The notes beneath the pieces are model-generated. The model searched no databases and was not told the DNA's origin. It was given only the letters and a program-made list of their open reading frames with translations. Both the position numbers and the translations under genes were made by a program. From assembly GCA_030609865.1 (NCBI GenBank), contig JAUWSZ010000167.1, positions 1 through 6,192 on the forward strand: DNA of 6,192 bases. Direction: 5' to 3'. This DNA comes from a bacterium (GTDB lineage Bacteria > Desulfobacterota > DSWW01). This document shows, one piece after another, positions 1-6,192 of this stretch (position 1 is its first letter; every line of letters starts with the position of its first letter).

Positions 1-2541
1 AGGGGAGAGGTGCACGGTTTGGCCCTCCTCTTCGTCTGGCTCCGGTATTCGGCGATCAGGCAGCTCGACTGGCAGCGCAACTACAACACGAAACCGAGAG
101 AGCTTGCCCACGCCCTGGACCGCCTCACGCAGAAGCTCGCCGAGACTTATGCGCACGAGCCTGCCGGGCGTGGCCTCGTCCGGTTGATGTTCACGAGCGT
201 GGGACGCGGGGGAGAGGGCCAGAGGATCCGGGACGAGGTCCTCGAGATTATGCACCGCCATCACGTAAAGGAGGTCTCCGGGCACTTCCTCGAGGAGTGG
301 CACCAGAAGCTGCACAACAACACGACACCGGATGACATCGTGATCTGCGAGGGCTACATCGCGTTCTTGAAGAGCCACGGAGATCTCGATCTCTTCTACA
401 GGACGCTCCGGGAAGGGGGTGTCACCCGGGAGCGGCTCGAGAGCTATGAGCGCCCGATCCGAAGCGCCCCTGATCTCGTGCCCCACATCCGGGATGGGTT
501 GATACACGACTTCGAGCACTTCCTGGGCACGCTCAAGGCCGTACACAGCGGCGGCGACCTCGAGACGGCGGTGAACGCATCCAGGGGGCTCCTGGACGGG
601 GCGTTCGACGACCTGCTCCTCTTCGTCCTCCGGCGCCGGGAGGATGAGGGCCTCCCAGCGGCACGCCTGGCGGAGAAGATCTTCGAGGCGCGCGGCCGGA
701 TCAAGGAGGCCCTGGACAGGGGGCAGGGAGTGCGTGAGCTTCTGTTCCTCGACCTGGCCCTGGAATCGACCCTGCGCGTAAAGGTGGAGCAAAGCCTCGA
801 CCGATCCACCGGGGTGGAGGACCGTGTCGATCAGATCCGGTGGACCCTCGAGAACTTTGCGCTCACCCACGAGAATCGTGAGATCGGGTTGTGCCTCAAT
901 CACTGGAGGGTGCTCGCTCGGGAAACCGGGCCCGGAAAGGACTGGGCCCTCGAAGCAGGGGCCCTGGTCGAGCGGTTGACCCGCGGGCTCGCCGACTTTG
1001 GGGAACGGTTCCGTGATCTCCTCCAGCCAAAGGCCGAGCTTCTCGGCCAGGCCTTCGGCGCCGATGCTTGGGCCATAGAGATTTTCAGCGAAGAGGTCGT
1101 GCGCGGAACGCTGGCATCGGTTCTGTCGACCCTGCTCTACCATCTTCAACCCCGGTTGCGCAGGGCCGCCGATCTCGGCGACTGGCAGGTCATCAGCCCA
1201 GGCCGGGGAGGTGGGAGGCTCGAGGTTGTTGCCGCCCTCGAGTCCGTCCAGGGGAAGCGCTTTGACCTGCCCGTGGTGATCCTTGCGGACCGGCTCTCGG
1301 GCTACGAGGAGATCCCTGAAGGGGTTCGAGCGATCCTGACGCCCGACGGTGTCGATGCGCTCTCCCATCTCGCAATCCGGGCCAGGAACGGGCGGATCCT
1401 TTTTGCCACATGCTACAACCCGGAGAGGATCGACGGGATTCGGTCCCTTGAAGGGGAAAGTATCCGTCTGACCGTGAGCGGCTCAGGGGAGGTGAAGGTC
1501 GAGCAAGGGGAGGGCGGACCGGCACGCGAGCCGACATCGCGCCTCCCTGTTGCGCCTGCAAAGGCCTTCGAACCTTCCTTCAGGGAATACGCGCTGCCCC
1601 TCGAGAGGTTCGAAGAGGGAGGCGTGGGCCAGAAATCCCTGAACCTGAGACGCCTTGCCGATCAGGTGCCCCCCTGGATCTCTGTACCGCGGTCCGTGGC
1701 CGTACCGTTCGGCGTCTTCGAGAGGGTTCGTAAGGCCGGACCCAACCAGGAACTGGCCCGCCGTTACGACCTGCTGGTCGAGCGTGTGGAAGCCGGTCCG
1801 AACGATGCACTCGAAGATCTCAAGCGGGTGGTCCTGTCCCTGGAGGCACCTCAGGGGTTGATGGAGGCCTTGTTGGAGGTCATGGAAAAGGCCGGGCTGC
1901 CGCAGTCGGAAGATCGTGAGGAGGCGTGGACCTGCATCAAGCGGGTATGGGCGTCCACATGGAACGAGAGGGCCTTTCTGAGCCGCAGGGCTCGGGGCAT
2001 GGACCATGGGCACCTCCGGATGGCCGTCCTGGTTCAGGAGGTCGTGGAGGCGGAATACGGCTTCGTGATCCATACGGCCAACCCGCTCTCGGAGAACCGG
2101 GAAGAGCTTTACGCCGAGGTGGTGCTGGGCCTCGGAGAGACACTGGTCAGCAACCACCCTGGAAGCGCGCTTCGCTTCGCGTGCCCGAAGAAGGAGCTCG
2201 ATCCGCAGATCCTGGCCTACCCGAGCAAGAGCGTCGGGCTTTACGGGACAGGGCTGATCTTCCGTTCCGACTCGAGCGGGGAAGACCTCGCGGGTTACGC
2301 GGGAGCAGGCCTGTACGACAGCTTCCTGTTGAAGCCCCCGGATGCAGTGCGGCTGGACTATGCAGAGGAACCGATCGTGCGGGACAGGGCCTTCCTGAAG
2401 GAATTCGCTGTCCACTTGACCCGAGTCGGCATGACGATCGAGAATCTGTTCGGTGCCCCCCAAGACATCGAGGGGGCCCATGCAAGGGGGCGCACCCACG
2501 TGGTTCAGACCCGTCCCCAGGTGGGGTTCGATGATGCGTGA
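1..2541 (+). CDS. Alpha-glucan water dikinase (GWD)-like protein, 5'-truncated by window edge
   Basis: GWD transfers the beta-phosphate of ATP through a phosphohistidine to glucosyl residues of alpha-glucan, releasing AMP and phosphate. The frame is open from base 1, and homology begins at once, so the GTG at position 10 is an internal codon and the start lies upstream. Residues counted from that GTG follow the plant GWD order. NYNTKPRE and the RGGEGQRIRDE block (from 66) come first, then EEWHQKLHNNTTPDD (95-109), LKAVHSGGDLE (from 175) and WQVISP (392-397). The phosphohistidine domain has LTPDGVDALSHLAIRARN, with His453 as the probable catalytic residue. A PPDK/PEP-synthase-type ATP-binding domain follows (about 525-843), with NERAFLSRRA, IFRSDSSGEDLAGYAGAG (Arg752), APQDIEG (Gln818, Glu821) and QTRPQ (833-837). 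The phosphohistidine domain precedes the ATP domain, as in GWD and unlike PPDK. The frame is intact over 843 codons. The usual N-terminal starch-binding part would be off-window, so a GWD versus phosphoglucan water dikinase (PWD) substrate class cannot be settled. Confidence 0.92.
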   Translation, partial: RGEVHGLALLFVWLRYSAIRQLDWQRNYNTKPRELAHALDRLTQKLAETYAHEPAGRGLVRLMFTSVGRGGEGQRIRDEVLEIMHRHHVKEVSGHFLEEWHQKLHNNTTPDDIVICEGYIAFLKSHGDLDLFYRTLREGGVTRERLESYERPIRSAPDLVPHIRDGLIHDFEHFLGTLKAVHSGGDLETAVNASRGLLDGAFDDLLLFVLRRREDEGLPAARLAEKIFEARGRIKEALDRGQGVRELLFLDLALESTLRVKVEQSLDRSTGVEDRVDQIRWTLENFALTHENREIGLCLNHWRVLARETGPGKDWALEAGALVERLTRGLADFGERFRDLLQPKAELLGQAFGADAWAIEIFSEEVVRGTLASVLSTLLYHLQPRLRRAADLGDWQVISPGRGGGRLEVVAALESVQGKRFDLPVVILADRLSGYEEIPEGVRAILTPDGVDALSHLAIRARNGRILFATCYNPERIDGIRSLEGESIRLTVSGSGEVKVEQGEGGPAREPTSRLPVAPAKAFEPSFREYALPLERFEEGGVGQKSLNLRRLADQVPPWISVPRSVAVPFGVFERVRKAGPNQELARRYDLLVERVEAGPNDALEDLKRVVLSLEAPQGLMEALLEVMEKAGLPQSEDREEAWTCIKRVWASTWNERAFLSRRARGMDHGHLRMAVLVQEVVEAEYGFVIHTANPLSENREELYAEVVLGLGETLVSNHPGSALRFACPKKELDPQILAYPSKSVGLYGTGLIFRSDSSGEDLAGYAGAGLYDSFLLKPPDAVRLDYAEEPIVRDRAFLKEFAVHLTRVGMTIENLFGAPQDIEGAHARGRTHVVQTRPQVGFDDA
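2519..2524 (+). promoter_or_regulatory. Ribosome binding site of the TIM-barrel gene
   Basis: AGGTGG lies inside the end of the dikinase gene, 6 bases before the ATG at 2531 and 9 bases before the ATG at 2534. It supports a start here rather than at the earlier in-frame ATG at 2453, which would create an 89-base overlap and a leader without recognisable barrel sequence. Confidence 0.6.
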
Positions 2542-3358
2542 GAAGAGAGTTCGAATCGGCAACCAGACCGCCCCGTCGGCGAAGAGGCGCACGGAGCCTT
2601 TCGAGTATGCGGTCGAGAACGGCTTCGACGCCTTTGAGTGGTTCCTGGCCCCGCACGGGATGGGCGATGGCTGGGAGGAGGCCGACCTCGCCCCGGAAGA
2701 ACGTCGGGAGATCGGCCGGACAGCCGTGGAGAATGACATAAAGCTTTCCGTCCATGTGCCCTGGTGGCTCGATCCGTTTGAGCCTGAAGGCTACGAACAC
2801 CTGACGAAGAGCCTGGAATTCGCGATGGACATGGGGGCGGCCAATCTCAACATGCATCTGGCCCCCGAACGCGGGATCGAGGCGTTTGAGAGAACCCTGA
2901 GCCCCTTCCTCCGTCGCCTGGCAGACCTTCCCATTCAACTGTCGATCGAAAACATCCCGTCTGCAGGGCCCGACGACTTCAACGAGCTGTTTACCAGGCT
3001 TGCGGACGCGGGGATAGAGGTCGGAGGGCTCGTGGGCATGTGCCTCGACCTGGGCCATGCCAACCTGTACCCTCTCACGTGCAACGACTACCTCGGGTTC
3101 ATCGACAGGCTGGGCCCGCACGTTCCGATCGTGCACCTGCACCTGCACGAGAACTACGGGGACGACGACACCCACATCCCGCTGTTCTCGGGTCCATCCG
3201 AGAGGGACCCTTCGGGCATCGAAGGCTTTGTCGATCGAATGAAGAGACGGGGATTCTCGGGCTGTGGTATCTTTGAGGTGTGGCCCGATCCCCCTTCCTT
3301 GCTCAATCAGGCCCGTGACCGGCTCCTCCGCATGTTCAACTCCAACAAGGACTCTTAG
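2531..3358 (+). CDS. Xylose-isomerase-like TIM-barrel protein (sugar phosphate isomerase/epimerase superfamily), substrate unknown
   Basis: About 275 residues, the usual length for single-domain proteins of this superfamily (Pfam AP_endonuc_2), which are metal-dependent isomerases, epimerases or endonucleases. Numbering from the second ATG (2534), the expected metal and active-site positions look complete: Glu139 in SIENIP, Asp172 and His175 in CLDLGHANL, His201/203/205 in VHLHLHEN, Asp212 and His214 in DTHIP, and Glu248 in GIFEVW. VHVPWW and NMHLAPERG match the early barrel strands. No signal peptide or membrane segment is seen, so it is probably cytoplasmic. Start choice is 2531 or 2534; both give a short overlap with the dikinase stop, suggesting translational coupling. 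Context suggests a sugar or sugar-phosphate substrate linked to the glucan, but this is inference; an endonuclease IV-like role seems less likely from its neighbours. The family call is firm, the reaction unknown. Confidence 0.8.
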   Translation: MMREKRVRIGNQTAPSAKRRTEPFEYAVENGFDAFEWFLAPHGMGDGWEEADLAPEERREIGRTAVENDIKLSVHVPWWLDPFEPEGYEHLTKSLEFAMDMGAANLNMHLAPERGIEAFERTLSPFLRRLADLPIQLSIENIPSAGPDDFNELFTRLADAGIEVGGLVGMCLDLGHANLYPLTCNDYLGFIDRLGPHVPIVHLHLHENYGDDDTHIPLFSGPSERDPSGIEGFVDRMKRRGFSGCGIFEVWPDPPSLLNQARDRLLRMFNSNKDS

Positions 3359-3363
3359 AGGGG
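3358..3363 (+). promoter_or_regulatory. Ribosome binding site of the GT4 gene
   Basis: GAGGGG starts on the last base of the upstream stop codon and sits 4 bases before the GTG start at 3368. The upstream TAG (3356-3358) is in the same frame, so no earlier start is possible; GTG at 3368 is the only sensible one. Confidence 0.5.
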
Positions 3364-3367
3364 CGTT

Positions 3368-4525
3368 GTGAGGATTGCCTTGTTGTCTTGGGACACCCTG
3401 TACTTGATCCCGGTCGGCGGGGTGGGGGTCCACGTGACCGAGTTGGCGGCCGCCCTGGAGAGGAAGGGCCACGAGGTGCACGTCTACACCCGGATGGGCT
3501 TTGGACAGAGCCCGTACGACCGTATCGAAGGGGTGCACTATCACCGCTGTCCCTTCGACCTGAGTGCTGACTTCATCGAAGAGATCGACAACATGTGCAG
3601 GTCCTTCGTGGATCACGTCTATGAGACCGAGGATTTTGTGGGCCCCTTTGACGTGGTTCACGCCCACGACTGGCTTGCCTCGAACGCCATGATCTGGGTC
3701 AAGGAGGGACGGGGCCGGAAGGGGATCCTCACGATCCACTCGACCGAGTACGGACGGTGCGGCAACCTGTTCTGCAGCGGACGGTCCGAGGCGGTGCGAG
3801 AGGGGGAACGGAAAGGGACCTACTGTGCAGACCGCGTGATCGCCGTGTCTCGTGCCCTCAAGGAAGAGGTCATGTGGATGTACGAGGTCCCTGACTGGAA
3901 GATCTCCGTGGTCTACAACGGCGTCGACCCGCATCATTTCGACGGCTGGATCAACCCCGGCCAGGTCAGGGGCGGCTACGAGATCGGGCCCATGGCCCCG
4001 ATGGTCCTGTTCGTGGGCCGCATGGTCGAGCAAAAGGGCCCGGACCTTCTGGTCGAGGCCATCCCATCCATCCTCAAATTCTACCCGGAGACGAGATTCG
4101 TCCTTGCAGGGGACGGTGAAATGCGCCAGGCCGTGGAGCATCGCGCCCATGAACTCGGCGTGTGGCACACAACCCGCTTCGTCGGGTTCAAGAGGGGCTG
4201 GGATCTCGTCGACCTCTACAGGGCCTGTGATGTGGTCTGCGTGCCGAGCCGGAACGAGCCGTTTGGGATCGTCGTGCTCGAGGCCTGGAGCGCCGGCAAG
4301 CCTGTTGTGGTCTCGAACCACGGGGGACCGAACGAGTACGTGTGGCACGAAGTGAACGGCCTGAAGGTCTACCCGAACCCGGATTCAATCGCCTGGGGTC
4401 TGGGCACCCTGTTCACGGATTTTGAAAGGGCGAGGTGGATGGGCCGGAACGGAAGGATCGCCGTGGAGGAGGCCTTCAACTGGGAGACCGTAGCGGATCA
4501 GGTCCTTTCTGTCTACGATCGTTGA
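3368..4525 (+). CDS. GT4-family glycosyltransferase, probable glycogen/alpha-glucan synthase type
   Basis: A complete 385-residue GT-B glycosyltransferase starting at GTG. The N-terminal domain has the glycine loop GGVGVHVTELAAALE (about residues 17-31), HAHDWLA (His98, His100, Asp101) and STEYG (from 125). The C-terminal donor domain has VVYNGVDP, FVGRMVEQKGPDLL (Arg218 and Lys223, the usual donor-phosphate contacts), LAGDGEM and the E-x7-E motif EPFGIVVLE (Glu297, Glu305). Family members transfer glucose or other sugars from nucleotide sugars; the HSTEYGR stretch resembles the GT4 proteins annotated as glycogen synthases in bacteria and archaea. At 385 residues it is shorter than classical GT5 GlgA (about 480). 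Neighbouring GH57 and dikinase genes support glucan chain elongation, though trehalose-type or other sucrose-synthase-like activities remain possible. It follows the TIM-barrel gene by 9 bases, presumably co-transcribed. No transmembrane segment is visible, consistent with a cytosolic enzyme. Three Cys (131, 136, 153) cluster near the acceptor side. Confidence 0.85.
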   Translation: MRIALLSWDTLYLIPVGGVGVHVTELAAALERKGHEVHVYTRMGFGQSPYDRIEGVHYHRCPFDLSADFIEEIDNMCRSFVDHVYETEDFVGPFDVVHAHDWLASNAMIWVKEGRGRKGILTIHSTEYGRCGNLFCSGRSEAVREGERKGTYCADRVIAVSRALKEEVMWMYEVPDWKISVVYNGVDPHHFDGWINPGQVRGGYEIGPMAPMVLFVGRMVEQKGPDLLVEAIPSILKFYPETRFVLAGDGEMRQAVEHRAHELGVWHTTRFVGFKRGWDLVDLYRACDVVCVPSRNEPFGIVVLEAWSAGKPVVVSNHGGPNEYVWHEVNGLKVYPNPDSIAWGLGTLFTDFERARWMGRNGRIAVEEAFNWETVADQVLSVYDR

Positions 4526-4551
4526 CAGCCGAGTTGCGACTTGCGCATAGT
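4522..4551 (+). promoter_or_regulatory. Possible sigma70-type promoter before the DUF4912 gene
   Basis: A perfect -35 hexamer TTGACA (4522-4527) overlaps the stop codon of the GT4 gene. It is followed after 18 bases by CATAGT (4546-4551), a 4-of-6 match to TATAAT. The surrounding bases are less GC-rich than the flanking genes. It precedes the only sizeable gap in the cluster and could give genes 4 and 5 their own transcription. Chance occurrence is possible. Confidence 0.35.
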
Positions 4552-4617
4552 ATCATCATCGTCATAACCGACCCGGATCGTACGCCACGAACACACTCCT
4601 AGAGAAAACGGAAGAAG
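4526..4617. other. 92-base intergenic gap
   Basis: The only non-coding stretch of note. It holds the -10 part of the possible promoter, a short ATCATCATCGTCAT run (4552-4565), and the leader of the DUF4912 gene. By eye there is no strong hairpin followed by a T-run, so no intrinsic terminator is called, and readthrough from the GT4 gene is likely. No small gene or RNA is recognisable. Confidence 0.6.
4610..4614 (+). promoter_or_regulatory. Weak ribosome binding site of the DUF4912 gene
   Basis: GGAAG lies 3 bases before the ATG at 4618, closer than ideal. An in-frame TAG at 4600-4602 rules out any earlier start, and the next recognisable sequence follows well downstream, so ATG 4618 is kept despite the modest site. 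Confidence 0.4.
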
Positions 4618-5697
4618 ATGAGCCAGGAGGATGATAGACGGCTGCAACGGCTGACCGGACACGCTCCGATCGGGGCCAGCGGAAGGACCGGTCGAACCGG
4701 CCCCGGAGAGAAGGTCGCCAAGCCTCCCGCGCCTAGGCTCAACGGCACGCTTCCCGCGGCCTATGGAGAAACGAGAGTCGTTCTGCTTCCGGTCGACCCT
4801 TATCTTGTCCACGTCTACTGGGAAGTCTCCGGCAGCGGGATGGGGTTTGTGAAGGCCCTGGTCGAGGAGGGGTCCCTGCGGCCCCAGGTCGTCCTGCGGT
4901 TCCACGACGTCACCGCCCTGCCCGTTGGGGGCCTCCGCGCGGCGGGCAGCTTTGACGTGGAGATCGACATCGAGTCGCGGAACTGGTACGTGCACCTTCT
5001 CGGCCCGGAGAGATCTTACGTTGTTGACCTCGGGTTCCGGGGACGAGACGGGCGCTTCCAGCGAATCGCAAGGTCGAACCGGGCGGAAACGCCTCGTGCC
5101 TGGCCCTGTGCGGAGGCCGAACAGCAACGCATGCGAGTCGTGGAGGTCGATGGAGTCGTCCATGCGGATCCTGACGAGGAGGCCGCGGTCGTCCACGATT
5201 CCGGGGCGGTGTCGGAGGTGTCGGGGCGCCACCCTCGGATCGAGATCCCGCAGGAGGGCCGTCGTGCAGTCATCGGAGTGGTCGGTGCGCCCGTGGTGAC
5301 CGTCGAGGCGAACAGGATCCGTGAGACCAGGCCCGTCCATCGACCGGCCGAATCCCCCGGGGAACAGGACTTCCGGGCAACCCGGACAGCGAGTAGCGCC
5401 GAAATGACTGAACGAATCCGCCCGATCGGGGCGCGGGACAGAAGACCGTCTCCCCTGCCAAACCCGCGCCCGGTCGACGTGAGTGAGGACCTCAGGGTGA
5501 AGATGGAAGCGGTCTACGAGCGCAAGCAAAGATTCCCACCGGGAGAGCAAGGGGCCGCCGGCGAAAGGCCTCCCAAAGGGGAGCAGGGACCGGCGGGGAT
5601 GGGCCTTTCCCTTCTAAGCGAGCGCCTGTTCGTTTCCGGCCTTTCTTCGAGCCGGATCGCCGCGGCCGACAAAAAGGACGATCAAGATGATGGATGA
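4618..5697 (+). CDS. DUF4912-domain protein with long disordered C-terminal tail
   Basis: A 359-residue protein in three parts. Residues 1-50 are polar and Gly/Arg-rich, without structure signals. Residues about 52-160 match the DUF4912 pattern: VVLLPVDPYLVHVYWEVS (YWEV at 67-70), VVLRFHDVT, FDVEIDIESRNWYVHL (from 112), SYVVDLGFRGRDGRF and the closing ARSNRAETPR (151-160). The domain appears to be a compact beta-rich fold; its biochemical role is not established. Residues 161-359 are rich in Pro, Gly, Arg, Glu and Ala and look disordered, with seven collagen-like triplets at 309-329, then a short hydrophobic stretch LSLLSERLFVSGLSSS and an acidic/lysine end. No signal peptide or membrane helix. 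DUF4912 genes commonly neighbour GH57 genes, as here, where the downstream GH57 start overlaps this stop by 11 bases. An accessory or scaffolding role in glucan metabolism is inference only. Confidence 0.78.
   Translation: MSQEDDRRLQRLTGHAPIGASGRTGRTGPGEKVAKPPAPRLNGTLPAAYGETRVVLLPVDPYLVHVYWEVSGSGMGFVKALVEEGSLRPQVVLRFHDVTALPVGGLRAAGSFDVEIDIESRNWYVHLLGPERSYVVDLGFRGRDGRFQRIARSNRAETPRAWPCAEAEQQRMRVVEVDGVVHADPDEEAAVVHDSGAVSEVSGRHPRIEIPQEGRRAVIGVVGAPVVTVEANRIRETRPVHRPAESPGEQDFRATRTASSAEMTERIRPIGARDRRPSPLPNPRPVDVSEDLRVKMEAVYERKQRFPPGEQGAAGERPPKGEQGPAGMGLSLLSERLFVSGLSSSRIAAADKKDDQDDG
5542..5604 (+). repeat. Collagen-like Gly-X-Y triplets in the DUF4912 protein tail
   Basis: Seven consecutive triplets read GEQ-GAA-GER-PPK-GEQ-GPA-GMG, six of them beginning with Gly. 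GEQ occurs twice. The run is short for a stable triple helix and may simply be low-complexity linker. Confidence 0.4.
5674..5678 (+). promoter_or_regulatory. Ribosome binding site of the GH57 gene
   Basis: AAGGA lies 8 bases before the ATG at 5687 and 11 before the ATG at 5690, within the last codons of the DUF4912 gene. The spacing favours 5687, giving an 11-base overlap. Confidence 0.6.
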
Positions 5698-6192
5698 AGG
5701 GGCATCTGCAAAGGGCTACCTGGCCATCGTCCTGCATGCACACCTCCCCTATGTGAGGCACCCCGAATACGAGGACTCCCTCGAAGAGAACTGGCTCTAT
5801 GAGGCCATTACGGACACCTACATCCCGATTCTGATGGTTCTTGATGATCTGGTGCGGGACGGGGTGGATTTTCGCTTGACCCTGTCTCTCACCCCCACGC
5901 TTTCCTCGATGCTTCTCGATCCTCTCCTCCAGTGCCGGTACGAGAGGAGGCTCAGGAATCTTCTCGACCTCGCCGGCAAGGAGATCGCGCGAACGCAGGC
6001 AGAGCCGGCATTGAACAGGCTGGCCCGCATGTACCACGAGCGGCTCGAGCGGATAAGCGACGCCTACCTTCACCATTACGGGAAAGATCTGGTCCGGGCC
6101 TTCGGCAATCTTCAGGCCCTGGGCAAGGTGGAGATCATCGCCAGCGCGGCCACCCACGGGTATCTGCCGATCCTCTCGGTCAATCCCGCGGC
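5687..6192 (+). CDS. GH57 glycoside hydrolase, probable 1,4-alpha-glucan branching enzyme (DUF1957 type), 3'-truncated by window edge
   Basis: GH57 enzymes act on alpha-glucans as amylases, 4-alpha-glucanotransferases or branching enzymes. The 168 visible codons run off the right edge without a stop. After a short polar leader comes GYLAIVLHAHLPYV (HAHLPY at residues 17-22, GH57 conserved region I), then EENWLYEAITDTYIP (33-47), DFRLTLSLTPTL (61-72) and GKVEIIASAATHGYLP (from 146; conserved region II, Glu149). This arrangement, with the ENWLYEAI segment, fits the larger branching-enzyme-like subgroup carrying a C-terminal DUF1957 domain rather than short GH57 amylases. The catalytic Glu and Asp (regions III and IV) lie beyond the window, so activity cannot be judged. 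Start is ATG 5687 (or 5690), overlapping the DUF4912 stop and probably translationally coupled. It would introduce branches or transfer chains in the glucan made by the upstream glycosyltransferase. Confidence 0.88.
   Translation, partial: MMDEGASAKGYLAIVLHAHLPYVRHPEYEDSLEENWLYEAITDTYIPILMVLDDLVRDGVDFRLTLSLTPTLSSMLLDPLLQCRYERRLRNLLDLAGKEIARTQAEPALNRLARMYHERLERISDAYLHHYGKDLVRAFGNLQALGKVEIIASAATHGYLPILSVNPA

Noticed and set aside
10..12. GTG at position 10 as the true start of the dikinase
   Set aside because: The frame is open upstream to the window edge and the sequence right after it aligns with the middle of plant GWD, so the gene begins off-window.
2453..2530. Earlier in-frame ATG for the TIM-barrel gene
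   Set aside because: It would overlap the dikinase by 89 bases across its conserved QDIEG and QTRPQ segment, and the extra residues resemble no barrel sequence; a good AGGTGG precedes the ATGs at 2531/2534.
1483..2739. 418-codon minus-strand open reading frame
   Set aside because: Antisense to the ATP-binding domain of the dikinase, with no recognisable motifs.
2147..4348. 733-codon open reading frame on the minus strand
   Set aside because: It lies opposite three well-recognised + strand genes and its translation shows no recognisable domain; it is rich in His, Asp, Val and Arg as expected from the complement of GC-biased codons.
4526..4617. Intrinsic terminator between the GT4 and DUF4912 genes
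   Set aside because: No stable GC-rich hairpin followed by a T-run could be found by eye.
4513..5550. 345-codon minus-strand open reading frame opposite the DUF4912 gene
   Set aside because: The + strand shows the DUF4912 pattern, a start site and coupling to GH57; the antisense translation has no recognisable family.
5492..6157. 221-codon minus-strand open reading frame near the right edge
   Set aside because: It is antisense to the GH57 gene, whose conserved regions I and II are clear on the + strand.

Overview
The window carries five tightly packed genes, all on the + strand, with the layout of a bacterial operon: two gene overlaps of 11 bases, one 9-base gap and one 92-base gap. The DNA is visibly GC-rich (not counted), starts are ATG or GTG with Shine-Dalgarno-like sequences, and long spurious antisense reading frames occur, as expected at high GC. 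This points to a GC-rich bacterium. The gene set recalls alpha-glucan loci of Deltaproteobacteria/Desulfobacterota-like lineages, but that placement is a weak inference and no taxonomic marker is present.

Layout: (1) positions 1-2541, the C-terminal part of an alpha-glucan water dikinase (GWD)-like protein, cut by the left edge; (2) 2531-3358, a xylose-isomerase-like TIM-barrel protein of unknown substrate, overlapping gene 1; (3) 3368-4525, a GT4-type glycosyltransferase resembling glycogen/glucan synthases; (4) 4618-5697, a DUF4912-domain protein with a long, probably disordered tail; (5) from 5687 off the right edge, the N-terminal 168 codons of a GH57 enzyme of the branching-enzyme/DUF1957 type. 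Gene 5 has no stop inside the window.

Together the genes suggest synthesis and remodelling of a storage alpha-glucan (glycogen or a starch-like polymer). GT4 would elongate chains, GH57 would branch or transfer them, and the DUF4912 protein accompanies them in an unknown role. The GWD-like dikinase would phosphorylate glucosyl residues using ATP and water. GWD is best known from starch metabolism in plants and algae, so a full-motif GWD-like enzyme in a bacterial glucan operon, translationally coupled to an uncharacterised TIM-barrel protein, is the most interesting content. The conserved catalytic histidine is present, but the first cysteine of the plant CFATC redox pair is replaced by leucine.

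No RNA genes, CRISPR arrays, mobile elements, large repeats or convincing terminators were seen. The only non-coding stretch of any length (4526-4617) contains a possible sigma70-type promoter for genes 4 and 5.
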